Positions 14,423 to 24,267 are shown, counted from the first letter of the stretch. The stretch is 64,000 nucleotides of DNA from DATAVB01 sp036267955 (GCA_036267955.1 DATAVB010000143.1:1-64000); one strand, 5' to 3'. Notes: a model not told the origin generated them from the sequence alone. Program-made: numbers and translations.

Positions 14423-16231
14423 CTACTCGGCGTCGCCCGGGCCGACCGGCACCGACGGCGAATTGGTGTCAGACGGAACTGAGCTGGGCGGCGGGGTGGT
14501 CGTGGGTGGCGTCGTCGTCGGCGCGGTGGTCGGTGGCGCCGTGGTGGTCGGTGGTGGCGTGGTGGCTGCGGCCTTGGCGATGGTGAGCACGATCGTGGCG
14601 TTCGGCTCGGCGAAGGAGTAGTGCTGCAGGCTCTGCGCGATGACCGAACCAGCCGGTCCCTCGGTGCTGGTCTTTTCCTTGGTCTGCGGGTCGGAGGTGA
14701 ATCCGGCGTCCGACAACTTGGTCTTGGCGTCGTCCACCGTAAGCCCGAAGAGATTGGGCACCTGTACCCGGCCGTTGGAGACATAGAGGATGACGGCCGA
14801 GCCCTTGGCCGCCGCCGATCCCTGCGTCGGGTCGCTGCGGACAACAGTGTTCTTCGCTTGCTGTGGGTTGTCCGGATCGATCGGATGCACCGCACTCACG
14901 GTGAAACCGTTCTGCTTGAGCAACGTCATTGCGGTGCCCCGTGGCAAACCGGCCAGCTGTGGGATATCCACGGTGTCCGGGCCCTGGCCGATGGTGACGG
15001 TGACCTTGGATCCGGTGTCGACCATCGTGTTGGCATCCGGAGCCTGCTTGACGACCCGGTTCTTCTGATCGGCGTTGGACACCGCGGTCTTGAACACCGC
15101 GTCGAGCTTGAGCTTGTTGAGCCGGGCCTTCGCGCTGGCCTTGGTCAGATTGTTGAGATCGGGCACCTGGACCTGGACGGCCGTGTCGGCCTTCTTCTTG
15201 TCCATCGCCCGGTAGATGCCGTATCCGCCGCCGGCCAGGACCAACAGCACGGCCAGCGCCAGGGCGATGTAGCCGGCCTTGCGCCGGCCGCTCATCTCCT
15301 GGTCGTCCTCGGCCATCATCTGGGTGCCGGTGCCGCCGAGCACCGTGGTCCGTTCCTCGGCCGACATCACCGGCTCGGCCATGACCGTCCGGCCGGACAT
15401 TGCCCGGCCGAGGTCGGCCCGCATCTCTGCGGCGCTCTGGTAGCGGTTGGCCGGGTTCTTCGCCATCGCCTTGAGCACGATCGCGTCCAGCACGGCCGGT
15501 ACGTCGGGGTTGATCGAACTCGGCGGGTTCGCGTTCTCCCGCACGTGCTGGTACGCGACCGCGACCGGCGAGTCACCGGTGAACGGCGGGTTGCCCGTCA
15601 CCAGTTCGTACAGCATGCAGCCGGCGGAGTAGACGTCGGAGCGGGCGTCGACATTCTCGCCGCGGGCCTGCTCGGGCGACAGGTACTGGGCCGTGCCGAT
15701 GACCTGGGCCGTCGCGGTGACCGTCGCCGCGGAGTCGGTCATAGCGCGGGCGATGCCGAAGTCCATCACCTTGACCGCACCGGTCCGGGTGATCATCACG
15801 TTGCCCGGCTTGACGTCGCGATGCACGATTCCGCCGCGGTGACTGAAGTCCAGGGCGGCACAGACATCCGCGGTGATCTCCATCGCCCGCTGCGGGTGCA
15901 GCCGCCCCTCGGCCCGCAGGATGTCGCGCAGCGTACGACCCTCGACCAGCTCCATCACGATGTACGGCGTCGGGCCGGTCTCGCCGTGCGGGTCCTCGCC
16001 GGTGTCGTACACCGAGACGATCGCCGGGTGGTTCAGCGCCGCGGCGGCCTGCGCCTCGCGGCGGAACCGGACCTGGAACGACGGGTCGCGGGCCAGGTCG
16101 GCCCGCAGCACCTTGATCGCCACGTCCCGGCCCAGCCGGACATCGCGGCCGAGGTGCACCTCGGCCATGCCGCCGCGGCCGAGCAGCTCGCCCAGCTCGT
16201 AACGTTCGCCTAGTACGCGGGGGGAAGTCAT
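14423..16231 (-). CDS. pknB: Ser/Thr protein kinase PknB with PASTA domains
   Basis: 602 residues. The kinase domain spans residues 11-275: glycine loop LLGRGGMAEV, Lys40, catalytic HRDVKPGN (137-144), DFG (157-159), activation segment with TATAQVIGTAQYLSPEQ. A membrane helix lies at about 327-348, followed by three extracellular PASTA repeats (starting near VQVPDLNNL, VDIPQLAGL and VQVPNLFGL) and a Thr/Pro-rich tail that normally ends such proteins. PASTA domains sense muropeptides or lipid II; PknB phosphorylates division and cell-wall proteins. Its start overlaps the pknA stop by 4 nt. Last gene of the cluster. Confidence 0.96.
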   Translation of the reverse strand: MTSPRVLGERYELGELLGRGGMAEVHLGRDVRLGRDVAIKVLRADLARDPSFQVRFRREAQAAAALNHPAIVSVYDTGEDPHGETGPTPYIVMELVEGRTLRDILRAEGRLHPQRAMEITADVCAALDFSHRGGIVHRDVKPGNVMITRTGAVKVMDFGIARAMTDSAATVTATAQVIGTAQYLSPEQARGENVDARSDVYSAGCMLYELVTGNPPFTGDSPVAVAYQHVRENANPPSSINPDVPAVLDAIVLKAMAKNPANRYQSAAEMRADLGRAMSGRTVMAEPVMSAEERTTVLGGTGTQMMAEDDQEMSGRRKAGYIALALAVLLVLAGGGYGIYRAMDKKKADTAVQVQVPDLNNLTKASAKARLNKLKLDAVFKTAVSNADQKNRVVKQAPDANTMVDTGSKVTVTIGQGPDTVDIPQLAGLPRGTAMTLLKQNGFTVSAVHPIDPDNPQQAKNTVVRSDPTQGSAAAKGSAVILYVSNGRVQVPNLFGLTVDDAKTKLSDAGFTSDPQTKEKTSTEGPAGSVIAQSLQHYSFAEPNATIVLTIAKAAATTPPPTTTAPPTTAPTTTPPTTTPPPSSVPSDTNSPSVPVGPGDAE

Positions 16232-17853
16232 CGATTGGCCTGCTGTTCGGATAAGGGTTTCGGGTGTACGACGGTGCCGACGGTGCCGGCCGCGATGTGC
16301 TGGTTCGGGCGGTTGTGGGGGGTGCCCACGACGAGGACCTGACTGCCGGTCGGCAGCCAGGTCGGCGTACGCAGCACGTGCCCGGGTGGAGCCATGAGGG
16401 CCTTGACCGTACCTTTCGTCTCTTCGGTGGCCGTCGCGTCACCCGTGTCGGCGAGTGTCGGCTGCAGGCCCTGGCCGCGCAGGTCCCGCAGCACGTCGTC
16501 CAGCGGGTGGTCCAGATACTTCTGCGGATCCAGCTGGATCTGGTCGGCAACCGACTGGCTTGGTACGGCCGAGGTGGCGTTGCCGCCCGGCGCACCGTTC
16601 CCCGGCGAGCTCGGCCGCGCCACGGAACCGGCCACCGACTTCGGGGTTGCGACGGTCTCCCGATGTGATGTCGCAGACCCGGTGTCGCGCGCGTCGCCGC
16701 GATGGACGATCAGCCAGACGACGACGGCGGCCAGGACGGCGGTGGCGAGCAGTCCGACGACGAGGATCAGCCGGCGCCCGTGCCGTTTCGGCGCGGGCAT
16801 CGGCATGCCCTGCTGATTGAGCTGGCCCGGTTGGAGTTGGCCCTGCTGGTTGAGCGGGCCGGACAGCGGGTGGATCGGAACGCCGACCGGCAGCGGGCCG
16901 CTGTTCTGCCCCGGGCCGGGCCGCATCGGCGGCGCACCCGGACCGGGCGGCAGCGGCGGCGGCTGCTCGAACCGGCCCTCCTTGGCCGCCGCGACGGCCC
17001 GGGCCAGCTCGCCCCCGTTGGCGTACCGCCAGCGCGAATCCTTGGCCATGGCCCGTTCGACCACGGCCCGGACCGGCGGCGGCACATCGGGCGGCAGCGG
17101 TGGCGGCACGTTGCGGATCTGCATCACCGCCACGGTCACCGGGCTGTCGGCGGTGAACGGCAGGTTACCGGAGAGGCACTCGTACGCCACGACGCCGAGC
17201 GAGTAGACGTCGCTGGCCGGGCCGACCACCTTGCCCTCGGCCTGCTCGGGCGAGAAGTACTGCGCGGTCCCGACCACCATCCCGGCCTGGGTGTGCCGGA
17301 TCGTCGAGGCCGCCCGGGCGATGCCGAAGTCGGTGATCTTGACCCGGCCGTCGCCGGCGATCAGCAGGTTGCCGGGCTTGATATCGCGGTGCACCATCCC
17401 GGTGCGGTGCGCCACCTGCAGCGCATCGGCGGCCTGGCCGACGTAGTCCAGCGTGCGGGCCAGTCCGATCCGGTGCTCGCGGGCCAGGACCGCCGAGAGC
17501 GGCTCGCCCTCGACCAGTTCCATCACCAGATAGGCGGTGGGCGCGTCATCGGTGGTGGGGTCACCGTTGGTGGGATCGGTCTCGCCGTAGTCGAAGACCC
17601 CGGCAATGCCGGGGTGACTGAACGCGGCGGCGCTGCGGGCCTCGTTGCGGAACCGCTCCAGGAACGTCGGGTCGACCGACAGTTCGGTCTTCAGCACCTT
17701 CACCGCCACCGGCCGATGCAGCAGGATGTCCTCGGCCCGCCAGACCTCGCCCATGCCGCCGATGGCGATCCGGCGTTTCAACCGGTACCGCTCGCCGAGC
17801 ATCGCGTCCTGCGCGAGGGTGGCCATCAATGTCCGCCCATCAGTGTCCGCCAC
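16228..17853 (-). CDS. pknA: Ser/Thr protein kinase PknA
   Basis: 541 residues from GTG 17853, overlapping pbpA by 14 nt; ATG 17826 (MATLAQDAM) is an alternative start with no overlap. Kinase domain about 23-290: IAIGGMGEVWRAED, Lys52, HRDIKPGN (155-162), DFGIARA (175-181). A Pro/Gln-rich linker follows, then a membrane helix (RLILVVGLLATAVLAAVVVW), and an extracellular part with a degenerate PASTA-like unit (QKYLDHPLDDVLRDLRGQGL ... GSQVLVVG). PknA and PknB regulate cell shape and division by phosphorylating Wag31, FtsZ, FhaB and others. The extracellular domain is an addition relative to mycobacterial PknA, which lacks PASTA. Confidence 0.94.
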   Translation of the reverse strand: MADTDGRTLMATLAQDAMLGERYRLKRRIAIGGMGEVWRAEDILLHRPVAVKVLKTELSVDPTFLERFRNEARSAAAFSHPGIAGVFDYGETDPTNGDPTTDDAPTAYLVMELVEGEPLSAVLAREHRIGLARTLDYVGQAADALQVAHRTGMVHRDIKPGNLLIAGDGRVKITDFGIARAASTIRHTQAGMVVGTAQYFSPEQAEGKVVGPASDVYSLGVVAYECLSGNLPFTADSPVTVAVMQIRNVPPPLPPDVPPPVRAVVERAMAKDSRWRYANGGELARAVAAAKEGRFEQPPPLPPGPGAPPMRPGPGQNSGPLPVGVPIHPLSGPLNQQGQLQPGQLNQQGMPMPAPKRHGRRLILVVGLLATAVLAAVVVWLIVHRGDARDTGSATSHRETVATPKSVAGSVARPSSPGNGAPGGNATSAVPSQSVADQIQLDPQKYLDHPLDDVLRDLRGQGLQPTLADTGDATATEETKGTVKALMAPPGHVLRTPTWLPTGSQVLVVGTPHNRPNQHIAAGTVGTVVHPKPLSEQQANR

Positions 17854-19312
17854 CGGATTCCGACAGAGCGGCCTGCATGACGGCCTTGGCGATCGGGCCG
17901 GCCGCCTCGCCGCCGGTGGTCTCGTTGCCGTTGACGCCGCCGTGCTCGATCAGCACCGCCACCGCGACGGTCGGATTGTCGGCCGGCGCGAAGCCGATGA
18001 ACCAGGCGTGCGGCGCGGCGCCCGGCGCGTTGTCCGCGGTACCGGTCTTGCCGGCCACCTGCACGCCGGGGATGGCGGCCGACCTGCCGGTGCCGTCCGG
18101 AGCGGAGACGACGGTCTTCATCATCTGGGTCAGCTTGTCCGCGTCACCGGAGGACATCGGCTCGCTCTGCTTCTCCGGGTCGGTGCTGTCCACCACGGAG
18201 AAGTCGTTGGCCTGGATCTGCTTCACCAGGTACGGCTTCATGAGGGTGCCGCCGTTGGCGATGGCCGAGGCGATCATCGCGCCCTGCAGCGGAGTGATCC
18301 GGACGTCCTGCTGACCGATCGAGGACTCGGCCAGCTTCGCGTCGTCCGGGATCGGGCCGGTGTCGCTGCCGGCCACCTTGAGCGGCATCTTGAAGCTCTT
18401 GCCGTCGATCCCGAACGCCTTCGCCTCGTCCTTGATCTTCTGCGCGCCCAGCTTCAGTCCGAGGCTGGCGAAGGCCGTGTTGCAGGAGATCGTCAGCGCG
18501 TGGGTGAAGGTGTCGGTCTTGCCGTCGCCGCAGGTCTCGCCGTCGAAGTTGTGCAGGATGTGGCTGGACTGCGGCAGCGGCAGGCCGTCCGGCGCCGGTA
18601 TCCGGTCGTCGGGCTTGGTGCCGTTCTTCAGCGCCGCGGCCGACACGATGGTCTTGAAGACCGAGCCGGGCGGGTAGGTCTGCGAGATCGCCCGATCCAG
18701 CAGCGGATTGCCCTTTGCGTTGAGCAGCTGCTTGTACGTCTTCTGGATCTGCGCACCGTCGTGGGTGGAGAGCTTGTTCGGGTCGTACGACGGGGTGCTG
18801 ACCATGCCGAGGATGGCGCCCGTCTTCGGGTTCATTGCCACCACCGAGCCGGTCTGCTTGGCCATCGCCTTGTAGGCGGTCTCCTGCACCTTGCGGTCGA
18901 TGGTGAGCACCGCATTGCCGCCCTTGGGGCTGCGGCCGGTGAAGAGGTCGGACAGCCGGGACAGCGCCAGCCGGTCGTCGGTGCCGGCCAGGACGTCGTT
19001 CTCCACGCTCTCCATGCCGGTGGCGCCGTAGACCAGCGAGTAGAAGCCGGTGACCGGCGCGTAGACCGGGCCGTCGGCGTAGGTGCGCAGGTATTTCAGC
19101 GAGTCGTCGGTGGCCTTGGAGGAGGCGATCGGGTGCGAGCCGGCGAGGATGTTGCCGCGCGGATGGTCGTACTCCGAGAGCAGCACCCGGGAGTTGCGGC
19201 TGTTGTCCCGCAACGCGTCGGCGTGCACGTACTGGGTGTATGTGGCGTTGCCGATGAGCAGGAGGAAGAGCACCATCATCGCGATCACGACGCGGCCCAG
19301 CGGCTTGTTCAT
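17840..19312 (-). CDS. pbpA: Penicillin-binding protein 2, transpeptidase PbpA
   Basis: 490 residues from ATG 19312, which overlaps the rodA stop in ATGA. One N-terminal membrane anchor (about 7-24), a dimerisation region, and a transpeptidase domain with the three penicillin-binding motifs: Ser217-V-F-Lys220, Ser276-C-Asn278 and Lys422-T-Gly424. As a class B PBP it crosslinks glycan strands polymerised by its SEDS partner RodA. The gene order rodA-pbpA matches all actinobacteria. A long in-frame extension upstream of this start is a shadow of rodA. Confidence 0.96.
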   Translation of the reverse strand: MNKPLGRVVIAMMVLFLLLIGNATYTQYVHADALRDNSRNSRVLLSEYDHPRGNILAGSHPIASSKATDDSLKYLRTYADGPVYAPVTGFYSLVYGATGMESVENDVLAGTDDRLALSRLSDLFTGRSPKGGNAVLTIDRKVQETAYKAMAKQTGSVVAMNPKTGAILGMVSTPSYDPNKLSTHDGAQIQKTYKQLLNAKGNPLLDRAISQTYPPGSVFKTIVSAAALKNGTKPDDRIPAPDGLPLPQSSHILHNFDGETCGDGKTDTFTHALTISCNTAFASLGLKLGAQKIKDEAKAFGIDGKSFKMPLKVAGSDTGPIPDDAKLAESSIGQQDVRITPLQGAMIASAIANGGTLMKPYLVKQIQANDFSVVDSTDPEKQSEPMSSGDADKLTQMMKTVVSAPDGTGRSAAIPGVQVAGKTGTADNAPGAAPHAWFIGFAPADNPTVAVAVLIEHGGVNGNETTGGEAAGPIAKAVMQAALSESGGGH

Positions 19313-20715
19313 CTGCTCACCACCTCGGTCATCGCCGAGGAGAGTGGCGGCCTCGGCTGGTTGGGTACGGCCGGGCGCCGGGACGAGTCCGACACCCGCA
19401 GCAGCAGGGCCATCAGGCCGAAGTTGGCGACCAGCGACGAGCCGCCGTACGACAGGAACGGGGTGGTCAGACCGGTAAGCGGGATCAGCTTGGTGACGCC
19501 GCCGACGATGACGAAGACCTGCAGTCCCATCGACACCGACAGCCCGGCGGCGAGCAGCTTGCCGAACGGGTCGCGGGCGCTCATCGAGATCCGGAAGCCG
19601 CGCATCACGAACAGCCCGTACAGCACCAGGATCGCCACCAGCCCGAAGAGGCCCAGCTCCTCGGCGAGGGTGCTGACGATGAAGTCGGACTCGGCGTACG
19701 GCACCAGTTGCGGGTAGCCCTTGCCGAGGCCGGTGCCGAAAAGCCCACCGGTGCCCATGCCGAAGAGGCCCTGCATCAGCTGGTAGCTGTTGGGATAGAC
19801 GGTGTTGTAGTACTCCTGCGGGTGCAGCCAGATCGAGAACCGGTCCTGCACGTGGCTGAAGAGGTGGTACGCGGCGAACGCGCCGCCGGCAAAGAGCAGC
19901 AGACCGATGACCAGCCACGAGGTGCGTTCGGTGGCGATGTAGAGCAGCGCCACGAACATGCCGAAGAACAGCAGCGACTGGCCCAGATCGCTTTCCCGGG
20001 TCAGGACGGCGACGCTGAGCAGCCACGCGACCAGCACCGGCCCGAGGTCCCGGCCGCGGGGCAGCGCCAGGCCGAGGAACCGCCGGCTCGCCAGCGACAG
20101 CACGTCCCGCTTGTCCACCAGGTAGCTGGCGAAGAAGATCAGCAGCGCCAGTTTCGCGAACTCACCGGGCTGGATGGAGAAGCCACCGAGCCGGATCCAG
20201 ACCCGCGCACCGTTCACCTCCGACAGCCGGGCCGGCAGCACGGCCGGCAGGATCACCAGCACCAGGCCGACGGCCGCGAAGGTGTAGGCATACCGGGACA
20301 GGATGCGGTGGTTGCGGATGATCAGCAGCACCGCGATGAAGAACGCGAGCCCGACCACCATCCAGACCACCTGCTGTTTCGGGTCGGCGCTGGGATATTT
20401 GCGGGACTTGGTCGCCAGCCGGACCCGGTAGATGAGGACCAGGCCGAGGCCGTTGAGCAGCGCGGCGATCGGCAGCAGGATCGGGTCGGCGTACGGTGCC
20501 ACCTTCCGAACCACGACGTGCGCCACCAGCCACAGCGCCGCGAAACCGACGCCGTAGTAGGCGACGTCGATGCCGACCTTGCCGTTCTTGATGTTGGCGT
20601 CGACGATGGCCTGGGCCCCGGTGACGAGGACAACCGCGAGCAGCAGCAGCGCCAGCTCGCTGTTCCGCCGCGTCGGTACGGAACGCCGGATGTCGCTCGT
20701 CGCCGGGGCGGTCAC
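19309..20715 (-). CDS. rodA: SEDS-family peptidoglycan glycosyltransferase RodA/FtsW
   Basis: 468 residues from GTG 20715, whose GTGA overlaps the pstP stop. About 12 membrane helices. SEDS signatures are present: GARVWIRLGGFSIQPGEFAKLALLIFFASYL, LTRESDLGQSLLFFGMF, YAESDFIVSTLAEELGLFG and LTTPFLSYGGSSLVANF near the end. It polymerises lipid II into glycan strands in partnership with the class B PBP encoded next. The longer open frame upstream overlaps pstP and should be ignored. Confidence 0.96.
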   Translation of the reverse strand: MTAPATSDIRRSVPTRRNSELALLLLAVVLVTGAQAIVDANIKNGKVGIDVAYYGVGFAALWLVAHVVVRKVAPYADPILLPIAALLNGLGLVLIYRVRLATKSRKYPSADPKQQVVWMVVGLAFFIAVLLIIRNHRILSRYAYTFAAVGLVLVILPAVLPARLSEVNGARVWIRLGGFSIQPGEFAKLALLIFFASYLVDKRDVLSLASRRFLGLALPRGRDLGPVLVAWLLSVAVLTRESDLGQSLLFFGMFVALLYIATERTSWLVIGLLLFAGGAFAAYHLFSHVQDRFSIWLHPQEYYNTVYPNSYQLMQGLFGMGTGGLFGTGLGKGYPQLVPYAESDFIVSTLAEELGLFGLVAILVLYGLFVMRGFRISMSARDPFGKLLAAGLSVSMGLQVFVIVGGVTKLIPLTGLTTPFLSYGGSSLVANFGLMALLLRVSDSSRRPAVPNQPRPPLSSAMTEVVSR

Positions 20716-22199
20716 CGGCAGTCCTTCCCGGGTACGGGCGTGGGTGCGGCGACGATGGCGGCCGGGTGCGTCGCGGCCGGCTGGGTGCGGTGGGTGGCTG
20801 TCGGATGCGTCGGCGCCGGGCTGCGGTGTGCGGTCGTGCGGTGTGCGGTCGTGCGGTGTGCGGGCGGCTTCGCGGAGCGGCGCGGCGGCTTGGCGGCCGA
20901 GCGGCTCGGCGACGGGGTGGGAGACGGCGTCGGGGTGGCGGTCGGGCAGACGGGCAGCAGCTCGCTGCTGTTCAGGTTGCTGATGATCTTCTCTGCGCCG
21001 GAACGGCTGTCGGCGGAGAGCCCGGCCCGTACCTTGTCCCGGGCGGTGGACACCAGGTCGCCGACGGCCACCTCGCTGGTGTGCACCGGGTGATAGAGGT
21101 GGGCGCCGGCCAAGGACATGTTGACGCCCTTGAAGATCGTCACCTTGTTGGCGGAGGCGCCGACGAAGTACTGCGTCTGGCTCCACGCGTACAGCCCGCC
21201 GAGCGCGCCAACGACAACCACCACGGCGCCGAGGGCCACCGCGATGCGCCGCTTGATCCGGCGCGGCGGAGCGGTCGCGTCGGGAAACTCGGCGGTGTCG
21301 GCGTCGGGGTCGTCGGAGTAGTCATCGGCGTAATCGTCGCTGTCCGGATCACTCTGGCCCGGATTGCTCTGGCCCGGCGGCATGGCGATCGCCGCCCGGG
21401 CCGCGGCACTGGTCGGATGCACCTCGCGGTCCTCAAGCGAGTCGCTCGCGGCGCCGTCGATCACCGGCACCACGTCGCCCTCTTCGGCGTCGACGATGTC
21501 AGCCACCACGACGGTGATGTTGTCTCGGCCGCCGGCGCGCAGCGCGAGCTCAATCAGCCGGTCGGCCGCCTCGTGGGCGTCCTCGATCTTCAGCGCGTCG
21601 GCGATGGTGTCGCCGGAAACGTAGTCCGACAGCCCGTCGCTGCAGATCAGGTACCGGTCGCCGCGACGGGCCGTCCGGATCGACAGGTCCGGATCCACGT
21701 CACTGCCGGTCATGGCGCGCAGGATCACCGAACGCTGCGGGTGACTGCGGGCCTCCTCCATCGTGATCCGGCCCTCGTCGACCAGAGCCTGGACGAAGGT
21801 CTGATCGCGGGTGACCTGGGAGAACTTCCGGCCCTGCAGCACATACGCGCGGGAGTCACCGACGTGTACGACACCCAGCTTTTCGCCGTTGAAGAGCATC
21901 GCGGTGAGCGTGGTGCCCATGCCTTCCAGGCCGGGATCGCTCTGCACAGCCTCGCGCAGGCGCAGGTTGGCCGCGTCCACCGTGGCGCGCAGCGCGCCGA
22001 GCATGTCCTGCGCCGCGGTGTCGTCGTCCAGCGGCGCGAAAGTCGTGATGACGACCCGGCTCGCGGTGCCGCCGCCGACGTGGCCACCCATGCCGTCGGC
22101 CAACGCCAGCAGCCGGGGCCCGGCGTACACCGAGTCCTCGTTGTCACCCCGGACCAGCCCTCGGTCCGACCGCACGGCGTAGTGCAGTGAGAGCGTCAT
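20712..22199 (-). CDS. pstP: PP2C-type Ser/Thr phosphatase PstP
   Basis: 495 residues. The PP2C domain (1-235) has the metal-binding DNEDS (19-23), LLALADGMGGHVGG, VHVGDSRAYVL, LICSDGLSDYV and GGRDNITVVV. A linker rich in Asp (SDDYADDYSDDPDAD) follows, then a membrane helix at about 318-337 (RIAVALGAVVVVVGALGGLYAW) and an extracellular domain ending in a Pro/Thr/His-rich tail with repeats of AHRTT. It dephosphorylates PknA/PknB and their targets. Its start overlaps the fhaB stop by 4 nt. Confidence 0.96.
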   Translation of the reverse strand: MTLSLHYAVRSDRGLVRGDNEDSVYAGPRLLALADGMGGHVGGGTASRVVITTFAPLDDDTAAQDMLGALRATVDAANLRLREAVQSDPGLEGMGTTLTAMLFNGEKLGVVHVGDSRAYVLQGRKFSQVTRDQTFVQALVDEGRITMEEARSHPQRSVILRAMTGSDVDPDLSIRTARRGDRYLICSDGLSDYVSGDTIADALKIEDAHEAADRLIELALRAGGRDNITVVVADIVDAEEGDVVPVIDGAASDSLEDREVHPTSAAARAAIAMPPGQSNPGQSDPDSDDYADDYSDDPDADTAEFPDATAPPRRIKRRIAVALGAVVVVVGALGGLYAWSQTQYFVGASANKVTIFKGVNMSLAGAHLYHPVHTSEVAVGDLVSTARDKVRAGLSADSRSGAEKIISNLNSSELLPVCPTATPTPSPTPSPSRSAAKPPRRSAKPPAHRTTAHRTTAHRSPAPTHPTATHRTQPAATHPAAIVAAPTPVPGKDCR

Positions 22200-22672
22200 G
22201 AACGCAGCTCCAGCACCGTCTTACCGATCCGGATCGGCGCTCCCGGCGGCACCAGCATCGGGCCGGACACCTTGGTCCGGTCCAGGTAGGTGCCGTTGGT
22301 GGAGCCGAGATCCTCCACGTACCAGTTGCCGTCGCGCAGCATGAGGCGCGCATGCCGGGAGCTGGCGTAGTCGTCGGTGAGCACCAGCGTGGAGTCCTCG
22401 GCCCGGCCGATCGAGACTGGCGCGTCGGTGAGCTCGATCTGGGTGCCGGTGAGCGAACCGGCGGTGACATAGAGATGTTTGGCGGACTTGCTGCGACGCT
22501 TGGATTTCGACTTGGGCACTGACGGCGGGCGGGTGGCCGGGAGTTGCGAGGGCCGCGGCTTGGCGGCGCCGAACACGTCCGACCGGACCACGCGGAACGC
22601 CGCGTAGACGAAAACCCACAGGAGGACCAGGAACCCGAACCGTATCGCCTGAACGACGATCGGGGCGTTCAC
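22196..22672 (-). CDS. fhaB: Membrane-anchored FHA protein FhaB (FipA)
   Basis: 158 residues from GTG 22672. One N-terminal membrane helix (IRFGFLVLLWVFVYAAF), a basic linker (KSKSKRRSKSAKH), and a C-terminal FHA domain: PVSIGRAEDSTLVLTDDYASSRHARL contains the phosphothreonine-binding GR, S and H residues, and DLGSTNGTYLD the Asn loop. FhaB is a target and reader of the PknA/PknB kinases and links FtsZ and FtsQ in mycobacteria. Confidence 0.95.
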   Translation of the reverse strand: MNAPIVVQAIRFGFLVLLWVFVYAAFRVVRSDVFGAAKPRPSQLPATRPPSVPKSKSKRRSKSAKHLYVTAGSLTGTQIELTDAPVSIGRAEDSTLVLTDDYASSRHARLMLRDGNWYVEDLGSTNGTYLDRTKVSGPMLVPPGAPIRIGKTVLELRS

Positions 22673-22748
22673 CGGACTGCCTCACCGATGGGGACCGGGG
22701 CGTGGGCGCTGCGCCGCACCGACGGTGCAGCATTGGGGACGCGCGAGG

Positions 22749-24026
22749 TCACCACGACTCCTGGCGAAAGACGACGACGGTATGCCCCACCCGAATCGCA
22801 TCCTCTGACTGCAGGCGCCAGGTGCGGATGCGTTGGCCGTTGACGACAGTACCGTTCGTCGAGTTGAGGTCCTCGATCACCGCCGTGGTGCCGTCGAACC
22901 GGACCACCGCGTGCCGCCGCGAGACGCCGGTGTCGGCGAGTCGCAGGTCCGCCTCCTGGCCACGGCCAATGACCGTCGAGCCGCTGCGGACCGGAAGCCG
23001 GCGGTCGGTGCCGTCGATGATCAGCACCGGCTGGGCCCGCGGCGGCGGGTCGTAGAGCTGCGGCTGGTCATAGGACGGCGCGTCGAACCGGGTCCGGTCC
23101 GCCTCGGGCTGCTGCCCGTACGGGTCGTTCTGCGGTTCGCTGTACGGCTGGTTGTACGCGGGCGGTTCATATGCCGGCTGGTCGTACGCCGGCGGGTCGT
23201 TGCGATACGCGGGCTCGTCCCGGTACGGCGGCTCGTCGGAGCCGGGCCGGTCGTGATGCGGCAGGTTGACACCGGGGACGGGCACGCCGGGGACGGGCAC
23301 GCCTGGCACCGCGCCGGCGATCGGCGCGCCCGGCACCGGTAGACCCGGCACACCCGGAAGGGGCAGGCCGTGCCCGTCGCTGTCGCGGTGCCGGTGCTCC
23401 CGCTGTGGTTCGCGGGCCGGCTGGCGGTAGGGATCGCTGGCGGGCTGGCCATAGGGATCGCGGGCCGGCTGGTTGTAGGGATCGCTGTGGGGACCGCTGT
23501 GGGGATCGTTGTAGGGATCGTTGTAGGGATCGTTGTACTGCTCGTTGTGGGGATCCCGGTACGGCTCGTTGTAGTCGCCGGGCGAGGCGTTGTGTCGGGA
23601 GGCGTTCGGCAGCGGCGCGGAGAGCGAGTCACGCGGGCGTTGTCGGGGCGAGGCGTCCATGTCGACGTCGCTGCCGACCCGGAACATGCCGGTGCGCAGC
23701 GCCTTGTCGAGGGCGAACGAGACGGTGATGTCGCCGTAGGCGGACCAGCCCTCGTCGTCGACGAACTCCTGCACCATCTCGGCCAGGGTCCGGGTCAGCT
23801 GGGTCTCCCAGGGCGCGAGCCGCTCGTGGTCGGACGGGCCAAGCTCCACGACATAGCGGTTGGGCACCAACACCCGCCCGCCGCCCATCACGGCGCGATT
23901 TTCGTCGGCCTCGCGTTGCAGAGCCTTGGCGATCTCCACCGGCTCGACCTGGCCCTTGAACAGCCGCGCGAAGGCGCCACCGACGAGATCTTCCAGCCGG
24001 CGCTCGAAGCGCTGCAGCAGTCCCAC
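22749..24026 (-). CDS. fhaA: FhaA: DUF3662 and FHA domain protein
   Basis: 425 residues. The N-terminal DUF3662 domain (1-120: MGLLQRFERRLEDLVGGAFARLF) binds membrane-related partners. A long low-complexity linker (about 135-320) is rich in Tyr/Asp/Asn/Pro, with repeats of DPYN/DPYG and of PGVPVPGVPVPG. The C-terminal FHA domain (about 335-425) has STVIGRGQEADLRL, DTGVSRRHAVV and LNSTNGTVVNG. FhaA is the first gene of the signalling unit and binds phosphorylated MviN in mycobacteria to restrain peptidoglycan synthesis. The tandem-repeat linker is likely to vary between strains. Confidence 0.94.
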   Translation of the reverse strand: MGLLQRFERRLEDLVGGAFARLFKGQVEPVEIAKALQREADENRAVMGGGRVLVPNRYVVELGPSDHERLAPWETQLTRTLAEMVQEFVDDEGWSAYGDITVSFALDKALRTGMFRVGSDVDMDASPRQRPRDSLSAPLPNASRHNASPGDYNEPYRDPHNEQYNDPYNDPYNDPHSGPHSDPYNQPARDPYGQPASDPYRQPAREPQREHRHRDSDGHGLPLPGVPGLPVPGAPIAGAVPGVPVPGVPVPGVNLPHHDRPGSDEPPYRDEPAYRNDPPAYDQPAYEPPAYNQPYSEPQNDPYGQQPEADRTRFDAPSYDQPQLYDPPPRAQPVLIIDGTDRRLPVRSGSTVIGRGQEADLRLADTGVSRRHAVVRFDGTTAVIEDLNSTNGTVVNGQRIRTWRLQSEDAIRVGHTVVVFRQESW

Positions 24027-24267
24027 GGCAGGTCCCTCCTCTCCGATCGCCCCGATCGTATCGGTGCCTGCGTAATCGGAGCGTCTCCGCGCCGCCCTAC
24101 CGATTGGACTCCCATAGTGCCGGCTTGGTTGGGACGCCGGGCATGGCGGGTCGGCTAACCGGCACGCTGTGTGCGGTGGTCATCGCTGCCAGTGGATGTG
24201 GCCGGTGGAGGCGATGCGGGCGGCGTCAATCGCCGGGCCCGGCCCGTGCTAATCTCGGTCGCCGCTT

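Noticed and set aside
14621..16213. Plus-strand frame of 530 codons antisense to pknB
   Set aside because: Fully inside the kinase gene on the other strand; His/Arg/Gly/Val-rich shadow.
19313..20026. Upstream extension of the pbpA frame
   Set aside because: It lies inside rodA in another frame; MNKPLGRVVI is the real class B PBP start and overlaps the rodA stop by ATGA.
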